From Stentor coeruleus (Eukaryota; Ciliophora; Heterotrichea; Heterotrichida; Stentoridae), in the NCBI GenBank assembly GCA_001970955.1, contig MPUH01001012.1, positions 1 to 26,272 on the forward strand: a stretch of DNA of 26,272 nt. Reading direction: 5' to 3'. This document shows, piece by piece, positions 10,175-18,607 of this stretch. The notes beneath the pieces are model-generated. The model worked only from the letters and a program-made list of their open reading frames with translations. It was not told the origin of the DNA and searched no databases. A program made the position numbers and the translations under genes. Numbering within the stretch: position 1 is the first letter of the stretch; every line of letters starts with the position of its first letter.

Positions 10175-10459
10175 CATAAATGCCTATATGAGTTTACTTT
10201 ATTTAAAATTCAAAAGGTCTATACTTAATGATTGCATTTTAATTATTCCAACAAAGACTACCGGGGTTATATGCATAATTCAGAAAATTTCAATAATCTC
10301 GAACACTACATAACNATAACATAAATGCCTATATGAGTTTACTTTATTTAAAATTCAAAAGGTCTATACTTAATGATTGAATTTTAATTATTCTAACAAA
10401 GACTACCGGGGTTATATGTATAACTCAGAAAATTTCAATAATCTCGAACACTACATAAC
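10171..10459. repeat. 144-bp direct duplication around a single N, 3' of the ATPase gene
   Basis: Bases 10171-10314 recur at 10316-10459 with N at 10315. Four substitutions separate the copies (10235 C/10380 A, 10249 C/10394 T, 10274 C/10419 T, 10279 T/10424 C). The first copy contains the ATPase stop codon TAA (10172-10174). Like the other three N positions this is best read as an unmerged overlap between contigs of different haplotypes. Apart from this, 10175-10496 holds no gene. Confidence 0.9.
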
Positions 10460-10496
10460 CTTTTTATATTAGAAACTTAAAGGAAATAAAAAATTC

Positions 10497-10925
10497 TTAT
10501 TTATTAGAATAATTATGACTAATTCCTGTTATCGGGTTTGAAACCAATGGCTTTAGTCTGTTTTTAGTGAATTTTGGCTGTCGAAAAGCTGGATGAGAAG
10601 AAAATTCAAGCATAAAGTTGTGAACGGGGTCATTTAGGCTAGTCTTAATAGGATTTTTTAGATCTTTAAACAATTTTGGTCGAGGTGTGAAACCTACAAG
10701 AGGCCTATTTTTTAATGAATGATTTTCCAAGCTTGCACTTCGAAAGACAGAGCTGAAAGATGTTGACTCATGATTTGAGTTATATAAAAATGAGTCTCCA
10801 ATTACAAGAGCTGGAGAATTTTCATTCTTGCGCAAATGGTATCTTTTAACTCCTCCTTTAAATCTTCCTGGCTCTACTTCTAACTGTGGCAGGTATACTT
10901 TGAAATCTAATCTTCTTTCTTTCAT
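10497..10925 (-). CDS. Hypothetical protein, 142 aa
   Basis: An ATG-to-TAA frame with ordinary-looking amino-acid use, basic and Pro/Ser/Asn-rich (MKERRLDFKVYLPQLEVEP at the start, RPLVGFTPRPKLFKDLKNP in the middle). There is no signal peptide, membrane segment, Cys pattern or domain that I recognise. It is probably a disordered, lineage-specific protein. It faces the ATPase gene tail-to-tail, with the assembly duplication between them. I support it as a gene because the frame is long for such AT-rich sequence and its base composition is more GC-rich than the flanks. Confidence 0.6.
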   Translation of the reverse strand: MKERRLDFKVYLPQLEVEPGRFKGGVKRYHLRKNENSPALVIGDSFLYNSNHESTSFSSVFRSASLENHSLKNRPLVGFTPRPKLFKDLKNPIKTSLNDPVHNFMLEFSSHPAFRQPKFTKNRLKPLVSNPITGISHNYSNK

Positions 10926-11054
10926 TTTTATATAATCTTATATTGAAATTCAATTGTACACCAAAGTAATATTTTAACTAAGTCTAAAATAATTTCAGCT
11001 ACATAGTAATAATAAACTGTTATAAAAATTAGCATTTATTAAAATTGAATATAG

Positions 11055-11594
11055 TTTAAAAAACACTACTTTTGTCTAATTGAAAGTTTTATTATAAGAA
11101 ACTCTTGATATCAAAATATAAACTTCGAGTTTTATAAAATTGAAGAACTTAAAAGTTTTATTCTACAATTATCATTATTTAAAAATCTTCAAGAGCTAAT
11201 TTTATTTGTAATAAAATCAAACTTGCAGAAACTTAAAAACTTCACACTTTGGATGCATCAAATAGCAAAAAGTTTAGCTAATCTAAAGAGCTTACATTTC
11301 ACATTTCTTAATGATATTGATCAGGTTTCTATTGCTACTGCCGTATCTAATTTGGTATATTTAAACGAGAATATGAAAGGTAAAATCTGAGACCATTCGA
11401 TAAAGCAAGAAGATCTCGAAAAAGTTGCCTGTGATTTAAGATGAAATTGGAAGTGTATGAAGAAATCAAGATTCTGAATAAGCACAATCCTCCAGATATA
11501 TAAAATAAAAATTCATTTAATAAATGCACATAAATCAAAGCTAAACTGATTTGAACTCACTTGGTTTAATAATATTCTTAACTATGTCTGAAAC
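11055..11594 (+). pseudogene. LRR-like gene relic interrupted only by TGA
   Basis: Between TAG 11052 and TAA 11595 one plus-strand frame runs 180 codons with six TGA codons (11106, 11388, 11442, 11475, 11547, 11589) and no TAA or TAG. The part 11109-11387 is uninterrupted (93 codons), lacks a start codon and has a leucine-rich-repeat rhythm: EELKSFIL, NLQELILFV, LQKLKNFTLWMHQ, LANLKSLHFTFLND, VSNLVYLN. After 11388 another frame also looks protein-like (KLEVYEEIKIL, ending TAA at 11500-11502), so a frameshift is a second possible explanation. Most likely a decayed LRR gene; function lost. Similar coding-like scraps continue to about 12 kb. Confidence 0.45.
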
Positions 11595-12594
11595 TAAATC
11601 CCCAGAACTATCATCAATCCCCAAGAAAGTTAATCTAACACTAATCTTCATATACAAAAGCCTAGTCAAAATATTTATCTCCAACATAAAACAACTCTTT
11701 ATTCCCAAGAGATTCACTAAAAACTCACCCAATTTTTCATTTTTTACATTAATGTGCAAGAAATCACTAAGTTTTTACAGCTGATAAACTCTTATTATAG
11801 CACTGAGAATATTTTATTCTAAATATGTAGTTACTTCAGTGCAGAGCTTGCTCCAGGAAGTCTTATTCAATATTGCAAGAATTAAGTTTGTTAAGAAAAT
11901 TTATATCATTTTTAAAAATAAGAGTTTTAATGGCATTCGATTTGTGGATAAATGTCTTAATCAAAGTTTTCCATGTTTCTTCTGAATAGCAAAGGATTCT
12001 CCTTATTTTTAAACTGCACTAAATTCTAATTGTTTACTTATAGAATTTTCATTATTTCATTAATAAAAGCTATGCAAAGATTCGAAGTAGTTTTAAGTTG
12101 GTGTAATTTATTTTAAGTTGACATTAAAAAGCTTCAAGATTTTTACTTTCCATTTTATTTTGTATTTATATCTTAGTATTTTTACATACTATTTATTTTT
12201 ATTTACCTTCTGGGTATTTAGATCTTAATTGAATTTGAAATTAAATAGTTTATGAAAAGATTGATAGAGTTGGTTAGAAGTTTTAAAAGCAGAATTTATA
12301 TGAAAGTATTGCAATGCTAATAAAAGCCATATTTTGCAAGAGAATAAAATAATTGTAGCTATAAATTATATGCTTTAAATCATGAAATAGACAAAAAAAA
12401 CTAGGCGCAATTGCTTTTTTAGTAAAATATCTAAATTCACTAATATTATTATCAACCATACAATAATCTACCTTTCATTCATAAATTTTTAATAAACTCA
12501 TTAATTTGCATATAAAAAATAGGCGACCACAAAACTCCTCAAAGCCTATTATTAGCTTGCTATCCAGTTTAAATTAACTAATTACAAATTTTGT
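11595..12594. other. Gene-poor region with weak coding-like scraps
   Basis: No intact gene. A plus-strand frame 11788-11982 (65 codons, no ATG, ends TGA) reads as plausible protein (SVQSLLQEVLFNIARIKF, NGIRFVDKC), and 11541-11759 is open on both strands; these may be further pieces of the relic on the left. From about 12,000 to 12,594 the sequence is plain AT-rich with no feature I can support. Confidence 0.35.
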
Positions 12595-13047
12595 TTAGCA
12601 TATACTACAGCTACTTCCACAAGAGCATGTACTTTCTTTTTGTTCTAAAACTGTTCCATCAGTTTTCAACAAACTGCTTTCTAGCTTTTTTATTGCATTT
12701 TTCAGTTCAGCGTTCTGCATTCTTTTCATATTCAAAACTTCATGAGTATAATTAATGTCTGTGCTCATTTTATTAATTTCACTCTGTAAATACATAACTT
12801 TTTTCATAAGATTGCAGTGCATACACTGATCTTCTGGTATAGTAGGATTATGAATTAAAGGATCTGCTCCTTCTTCAAAATATTTCTCAATATTCATTTC
12901 TTCTAATAATACTTGAGCCAACGCTTTTTCTTGATTTTCTTCTTTTTCTGCTTCCATGAGCTTACTCTTATTAGCATCTTTTGATTCACTATGCACACTA
13001 CTGATTATAATTACAGGTAGTTTGGGTCTTTCAATATTGCTTTCCAT
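12595..13047 (-). CDS. Small coiled-coil protein with Cys-rich C-terminus
   Basis: ATG 13047 to TAA, 150 residues. The N-terminal half is acidic and Lys/Glu-rich; a CMHC pair sits at about residues 74-77, followed by a predicted coiled coil (about 80-128; leucine/isoleucine heptads such as MKKVMYLQSEINKM and LKNAIKKLESSL). The last ten residues are CSCGSSCSIC with cysteines at 141, 143, 147 and 150. The final four residues fit the loose CaaX pattern (C-S-I-x), and the other cysteines could be acylated; alternatively the cluster binds metal. No family recognised. No signal peptide or membrane helix. It lies upstream-to-downstream with the IQ/MORN gene on the same strand, with 389 bp of AT-rich sequence between them. 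Confidence 0.7.
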   Translation of the reverse strand: MESNIERPKLPVIIISSVHSESKDANKSKLMEAEKEENQEKALAQVLLEEMNIEKYFEEGADPLIHNPTIPEDQCMHCNLMKKVMYLQSEINKMSTDINYTHEVLNMKRMQNAELKNAIKKLESSLLKTDGTVLEQKESTCSCGSSCSIC

Positions 13048-13436
13048 TTAATTATTTATTCGACTTTAATTTTCTATCATATAATATTCTGGTATAAATG
13101 CTTTAATGTATTAAAAAGTACCTTATTAAACGATTTGTATTAATAGAGTTTTAAATTTTCTGTAATTTTATATAAAGATTAATATATGCAGTTATCTTGT
13201 GAAGGGGAATTTTTGATATGAGTCTTTGAATTATTATCAAACTATTATGAGTTTTAAAATCATGTCTGAATATTAACAATATTTTATTAATGATATCTAG
13301 CGATATGCCTGATAAGATAAACTTTTATACTGTCTAAACTATGCTCGCTTATTATTTTTCAATAATACTCAATGAAATTCTTAAAGAAAAATATAATCAT
13401 ATCTTTAATATAGTAATCAAAATACAAATCTAAGGC
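13048..13436. other. AT-rich intergenic spacer
   Basis: Nothing recognisable: no open frame of note, no repeat, no RNA gene seen. It must hold the promoter of the coiled-coil gene and the 3' end of the MORN gene transcript. Confidence 0.5.
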
Positions 13437-14462
13437 TTAATCACAAACCCAGCGTATGCGCTTGCCATCTTTCCATTCCCCTTTTTTCTGTATGCCATCT
13501 GCATAAATCATAACACCAATCCCATGCTGGTTCCCATTTTTCCAGCACCCATTATACTTTTTACCATCAGGCCACACGTATTCTCCTTGCCCATGCTTTT
13601 TATCATTATAATACTGTCCTTCATAAATCCTCCCATCTTTCCATGTATATCTTCCAAGCCCATGCATAACCCCATCTTTCCAGTCTCCCTCATATTTTCT
13701 TTCATCAAACCATAAATACGTTCCTTTGCCGTTAATTTTGTTATCTTTCCAGTTTCCCACATATTTCGAACCATCTTTCCAAAAGTAGCTTCCAAAGCCA
13801 TGCTTTTTCCCATCCAAATAGTATCCTTCATATCGACTACCATCAGCCCATGTCTCCTTTCCAAAGCCATGCTGTATATCATATAGCCATTCTCCATCAT
13901 AACAAGCTCCATTTGTTTGTCTATAAACACCTTTCCCGTTAGCTTTATCATCTTTCCATTCCCCTTCGTAAATATCTCCATCAGCATGCCAGAATTTTCC
14001 TAAACCATGAGCTTTGTTATTCTTCCATTCGCCTTCATAACGGGCTCCATCAGGCCAAGTTTGTATTCCTTGACCATCACGAACACTTCCTAGCCACTGA
14101 CCAACATATACTGCTCCTGTCAAAAATCGATACGGCGGCCTTTCTTCCCTTACAAGACTTGCTGCTAATTGAGATGCAAGAGTTTCATGGGACTCTTCAA
14201 AGGTAAAGTACCTATTGCTAGATGTCCGGCATTTTAGAAGGCGTGAGATAGATTTTCTGGCCTGATGACCTCGCCAAAGTGCTTGGATTTTTTTTACTGA
14301 CTTTAAATGCTTGGCATAATAGTCTAAGATTTCTAGAGGACGCTGGGTATCTTTGATGATGTAACGAGCTGAAGATGTGGTATGGTCTTCGTGCAAGTAA
14401 ATTTCATTTGATTTTTCTATCACTCTACTGAAGTATGAGCATGTTGTACATTTCGAACCCAT
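13437..14462 (-). CDS. IQ-motif and MORN-repeat protein, probable N-myristoylation
   Basis: 341 residues, ATG to TAA. It begins MGSKCTTC: Gly2 with Thr6 fits the N-myristoylation pattern, and Cys5/Cys8 could be palmitoylated, so it is probably anchored at a membrane such as cortex, cilium or contractile vacuole. One IQ motif lies at about residues 57-75 ([14 protein letters not shown]), suggesting calmodulin or centrin binding. From about residue 119 to 336 there are about ten MORN repeats of the Y-x-G-x-W type (YVGQW, YEGEW, YDGEW, YVGNW, YEGDW, YEGQY, YNGCW). MORN proteins scaffold membranes and ciliary or cortical structures in protists; the repeats dominate, so an exact orthologue (for example RSPH1-like or a kinase regulatory region) cannot be named. 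A 159-aa frame in the same repeats on the same strand is only a shadow caused by the regular codon pattern. Confidence 0.88.
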   Translation of the reverse strand: MGSKCTTCSYFSRVIEKSNEIYLHEDHTTSSARYIIKDTQRPLEILDYYAKHLKSVKKIQALWRGHQARKSISRLLKCRTSSNRYFTFEESHETLASQLAASLVREERPPYRFLTGAVYVGQWLGSVRDGQGIQTWPDGARYEGEWKNNKAHGLGKFWHADGDIYEGEWKDDKANGKGVYRQTNGACYDGEWLYDIQHGFGKETWADGSRYEGYYLDGKKHGFGSYFWKDGSKYVGNWKDNKINGKGTYLWFDERKYEGDWKDGVMHGLGRYTWKDGRIYEGQYYNDKKHGQGEYVWPDGKKYNGCWKNGNQHGIGVMIYADGIQKKGEWKDGKRIRWVCD

Positions 14463-15226
14463 TTAAATTGATGTTTATTATGAAATTGACTTTGATAGTT
14501 AAATTGGAAATGATTATGTGATTGATTTTTAGATGAGTGAGATTTGGAGAAATAGGATTGGGATAAAAGGATATGAGATTATGTGAGTTGAATTTGCATG
14601 AAGTGATGTGAAAAATTTTGTTTTAAGATTATTTAAGATTGGAAGAATTAGACTTAAACGAAGTTTTACAGTTGATTAAATGAGCAAAATATTAAATTAA
14701 TTATTAAAAGATATTATTTGATAAAAGTTAAATTTTAGGTTGATTTAAAATTAAATTTTCATACTTAATAACAATCATAACAGTTTATAAATCTAATGAA
14801 GACATAATTATCATAAATCTTCTATTAAGCATGTAAATTTGATAAAATTGGTATGCCAATAATATCATAAAAATTAACACTAAATATTAATTCAACACTT
14901 TTAAGCATATCAACTAATAAAAATAAATCACTATTAATTATCATTGACTATATTCCTTGATATTAGATCAAAAATTTCTGATTATTAAATTGCTTCACAC
15001 CTAAAAATCCACAGCATTTATCTTATCAACAAACTCATAAGCATTATATTCATCCTTAATATTTTCTCAAAATTTCTAAAATTTACCTTGAAAGTCTTTA
15101 AATCTCACTTTAAACTAACCCTTGCTAATTTTTGTATTTTTACAAACTTTCATTTCTTATAATTTTATGATTTTCTCTAGTTCCTGAGTTTTTATGATTT
15201 TTCTGATTGGTTTATAGAAATTCTTA
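14463..15226. other. AT-rich intergenic region
   Basis: About 760 bp between the MORN gene start and the relic at 15.2-15.5 kb. The part next to the MORN start (14463-14640) is purine-rich on the plus strand. No gene, RNA or repeat could be supported. Confidence 0.45.
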
Positions 15227-15529
15227 ATGAAGTTGATAGTGCCCTCTAGAAATTGATAATTTTTCGGTTGTGTGAACAGACATAGATTTTTCGGCTCCAA
15301 GGCTAAATTCTAGATAGTTGACTTCTCTTCAATATGGATGATTTCTGCAGTTTTTTTCTAGTAACCCTCAATAGTTAATAAAGATGATAAGAGTCTTTCA
15401 TAATTTTAAACCTGAGCCATGCGAAGCAATTAAGACCTGTTTGAAGATTTTTGGATAAGAAGCCATTTCCGAAGATACATTATTTCGGGTCTCCCACCTT
15501 GTACTAGGGTTTTGGGTTTGAGTAAAGCT
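15227..15529 (-). pseudogene. Unidentified gene relic interrupted only by TGA
   Basis: On the minus strand the frame from 15529 (after TAA 15532-15530) to TAA 15226-15224 spans 101 codons with three TGA (15400-15398, 15370-15368, 15331-15329) and no TAA/TAG. Base composition is richer in G+C than the flanks, and the translation looks like real protein (MASYPKIFKQVLIASHGSG, REVNYLEFSLGAEKSMS, VHTTEKLSISRGHYQLH). No domain recognised. There is no complete open frame, so I read it as a decayed gene; TGA as a sense codon is the alternative, discussed in the findings. Confidence 0.4.
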
Positions 15530-15763
15530 TTATTTATAACTAGATTATGAATACCAATAAAGTTGCTTCTAAAAAATCTTAAACGAAGCTGATCATAATT
15601 AGGTTATTGTGCATTAAAATATTTGATATTTTTTACTACCTTTGCAGATATAATTATTTGGCCAATTCTCTGCATTTTAGCTAATTAATAAAGAAAATTA
15701 CCAATTCCGATCTGGCCCATATTCAACATTTGGCAACTCCTCACAAATCATTCAAAATTTCAT

Positions 15764-15864
15764 TCTATTAAAGTACCTAAACACAACAAAATGAAAATTC
15801 CTAGAAAACAATGNTCTATTAAAGTACCTAAACACAACAAAATGAAAATTCCTAGAAAACAATG
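15764..15864. repeat. 50-bp direct duplication around a single N, 3' of the myotubularin gene
   Basis: Bases 15764-15813 recur exactly at 15815-15864, with N at 15814. It lies just beyond the myotubularin stop and does not touch a gene. Same signature as the other three: an unmerged contig overlap. Confidence 0.92.
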
Positions 15865-15878
15865 AATACTATGAATTA

Positions 15879-17777
15879 TTAACCTCTTAATTTAGCTAAT
15901 TTTTCCTTCAATTCAGCAATTTCTCTTTTGCAATCTTTAATTTCCTGGTCTTTCTGCATGATTAAAGCTTTATAAAGTTGCATTCCTTCTCCCGCTGAAC
16001 GCATCAAAGCTTCTTTATGATCATTTGGTCCAAGCAACTGCGGGACAATATAGTAAAAATCACCCAGCCACTGTGAAAACAAATCATGCCAAATGACCAG
16101 CTTTCTAATCGAATAAATAGGCTCAATAGGATCATCCTGTCCAGCCTGGTAATATGGGTTAGTATAATTATCAAGATTTTCAAACACATAGCTCCACACT
16201 GAAACTGTTTTAGCTGTTAAGTTAAGATTAATCCTATCTCTTGCACAGTTGCCCATAAAAGTTCCAAATCTTCCAGAGTACGCATATAGAGCTAAATCAT
16301 GCAAAAGCAGTGTGTTGAATTCAAAATGTGTAGGAAACTGCAGTGTAATTTGATATACACAGTCTAGAAACTGCAAAAAAATCGGTGACCTTTTATCATC
16401 TTGCAAATTAGGATTTGCATGAGCAAGTCTAACTTCGAACTGATGACCGAAACTGACCCAATCTTTTTCGATGACCTGGGCAAAACCCCTTAAGCTCCTA
16501 TAGTGTGAATCCATACATATTTGAACTAGGGAACAAAGCTGTGAAGTTCGGTCCCAGCCGTCAGAGCAATGAATAAGACATGAGACCCCATTTTGCAAGC
16601 TTTCAACAATTCCACAAGCACCTTGTAAAAGTAAAGATACGTGCTCGAGCCAGCCTGACTTCTCAACAGCACTTAAGTATTTTGAAGGGTTTGTGTTGTT
16701 AAGCCCAACCATCATTCCAACCCAGCTTTCTCTAATGCAATGTATATTTTCTATATTTAAAAAATGCAGTTCTGTATTTTCATAGTGATTTACATTCTCT
16801 ACGCCTCCGCCTAATGCCCTTTGAGCATGAGCATTAACAAAAGGTCTCGCGTCAAATATATGCAAAACAGGGTCTCGCTGAGAACTCTGAGCCAAACGTC
16901 TTAAATATTCTTCATCCTCAACACAGCGGCTTGTCCGAATCCCTGTCTTAGGTTGACTGCATCTCCATAATGTAGCACCACGTCTTGTATTACACCAAAC
17001 CAACACTGGTAGACGGTTTTTACTTCTAAAACTCGCACAGGTTTTAATTGTCATTAAAGGTAAATCATTAGGCACAACAATAATATCAGGATAAGTTTCA
17101 CAATATTCTCCTGTTGAATTATCAAGAAAACGCCAGCGACAATCAGGCTTGGTAGGATTGACCCCAAGCCTGGCATAGTCATTTTGTGGATTATATATCT
17201 TCCATCCATCAATTTGTCCACAAAAAGTATGCGAAAAGGCAAAGCGGTTGGTTGGGTTTTGTGGAAAAGCTCCAGAATATAGAGTTGGGAAGACATTGAA
17301 TTCAGATTGTAGGGAATTTGAAATTACAGCTCGTAAGTACCTTCCGTCCTTTGTGGAGATGTCTAGAATTATGTTATTTTTGTCTATAGTTTTTTCAACA
17401 CGCTGCATGAGTAGGAGTGGGATGTCAAAAAATTGAGGTCGGACTTTGTTTTGATAGGTCCATTGGCTGTCGTTTGGTTCAATTACCACACGATAGTTTG
17501 TTAGAGAGAACTGTCCAGAAAGTACTGGGAGGTTTGGAAGGACAACGCTACAAGGTATGGAGTCAGCCCTTTTTGAGCCTTTGTGAAGCAAAATTTTTTC
17601 CCCTTCTAAAAGAGTGAAATTGCGTGTGAATTTCACTTCCACTTCACATGGAGGTTCGGGAATTAGCTCGTTTGGCACTGGATCAGGCTGAAAAATCTTC
17701 ACGCGCAGTGGATCTGAGTCAACAAATTTTGAGTCATTTGCATTTCCCCGCATTCTGATTATATTATTTGATTGCAT
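15879..17777 (-). CDS. Myotubularin-family phosphoinositide 3-phosphatase
   Basis: 632 residues, ATG 17777 to TAA. The N-terminal part (about 45-160) has the look of a PH-GRAM domain (LLEGEKILLHKG, GQFSLTNYRVVIEP). The phosphatase domain follows (about 170-545), with typical myotubularin blocks: FAFSHTFCGQIDGWKIYNP, DYARLGV, RLPVLVWCN, ARPFVNAHAQRALGGG, and the active-site loop HCSDGWDRTSQ with catalytic Cys404 and Arg410. All residues of the C-x5-R loop are present, so this is an active-type member, expected to remove the 3-phosphate from PtdIns3P and PtdIns(3,5)P2 on endosomal or vacuolar membranes. The last about 30 residues form a coiled coil (KDQEIKDCKREIAELKEKL), typical for dimerisation in MTMR proteins. 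No FYVE domain. No intron needed. Which MTMR subgroup it belongs to cannot be told by eye. Confidence 0.95.
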   Translation of the reverse strand: MQSNNIIRMRGNANDSKFVDSDPLRVKIFQPDPVPNELIPEPPCEVEVKFTRNFTLLEGEKILLHKGSKRADSIPCSVVLPNLPVLSGQFSLTNYRVVIEPNDSQWTYQNKVRPQFFDIPLLLMQRVEKTIDKNNIILDISTKDGRYLRAVISNSLQSEFNVFPTLYSGAFPQNPTNRFAFSHTFCGQIDGWKIYNPQNDYARLGVNPTKPDCRWRFLDNSTGEYCETYPDIIVVPNDLPLMTIKTCASFRSKNRLPVLVWCNTRRGATLWRCSQPKTGIRTSRCVEDEEYLRRLAQSSQRDPVLHIFDARPFVNAHAQRALGGGVENVNHYENTELHFLNIENIHCIRESWVGMMVGLNNTNPSKYLSAVEKSGWLEHVSLLLQGACGIVESLQNGVSCLIHCSDGWDRTSQLCSLVQICMDSHYRSLRGFAQVIEKDWVSFGHQFEVRLAHANPNLQDDKRSPIFLQFLDCVYQITLQFPTHFEFNTLLLHDLALYAYSGRFGTFMGNCARDRINLNLTAKTVSVWSYVFENLDNYTNPYYQAGQDDPIEPIYSIRKLVIWHDLFSQWLGDFYYIVPQLLGPNDHKEALMRSAGEGMQLYKALIMQKDQEIKDCKREIAELKEKLAKLRG

Positions 17778-18583
17778 TTTGGATTTGAAAGTAACAAAAT
17801 TGGAGAAGTGGATTTTTATGAAAGGAATGGGAAGGGAAGTGAGGTTTTTGAATGTAAAAAATAGTCAATGGCGTATGTGTAAACGATAGATGTTAATTTA
17901 GGATTGAAACAGATTGAAGTTAATGATTGAATCAGTTATAGATATTTTATCCATAATTTTGATTTTTGTTTTTTTTTATGTTAGAAGTTAAAAGAAATAA
18001 AACATTTAGTAATGGCAAGGTATATTTAGTTAAATTTAAGTAATTAAAGCTATATAGATAATAATATTAAGTCTATTATAAGATTGAAACTTGAGGCAGG
18101 CTATTTTTAAAAGGATTATAATAAAATTGTCAAATTAAATTGCTGCATAGATTAAAGTGCATATTAATAGTAGGCAAAATGTTTTATAGAATGATTTTTA
18201 ATAAGCTCTAAGCATAAATTATAAATTTTTTTGTAGAAACAAAGAAGAGATTAATGAATCCTTACATATTTAACTTTAAACATAAAAAGAGTCAATTCGA
18301 TGAGAGATTTAAAAATTAGAAAGCAAAATTATACTATATTACATAAGTATTAGTTAGAAATTATCGCTTGCACAAGTTATACAACAGGAATAACGCTGTC
18401 CCTGCTTTCATTTTAATCAAATTCTACTTGAAAGTTGTAAAAGTTCTCAATCATATCACTTAGCCTATTTCAATTGAAAAGTCTATCTATTAGCATTCAA
18501 ACCTAAAAAAAAATTAAAGCCTCATCTGCTTAACTTTAAATCCTCAAAAGTTCAAAATTCCATTTGCCTCTAAATCTCTCTTT
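17778..18583. other. Divergent intergenic region
   Basis: About 830 bp between the start codons of the myotubularin gene (minus) and the CAF-1 p60-like gene (plus). It must contain both promoters. AT-rich; I see no open frame, RNA gene or repeat. Confidence 0.5.
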
Positions 18584-18607
18584 ATGCACGAACTTTCCAT
18601 AATTATA

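Noticed and set aside
11541..11759. 72-codon minus-strand ORF with plausible composition
   Set aside because: It begins with TTG, not ATG, overlaps an equally long plus-strand frame and has no recognisable motif; it lies in a region with other relics.
13508..13987. 159-codon minus-strand frame within the MORN gene
   Set aside because: An out-of-frame shadow of the MORN repeats; the other frame carries the YxGxW repeats, IQ motif and ATG start.
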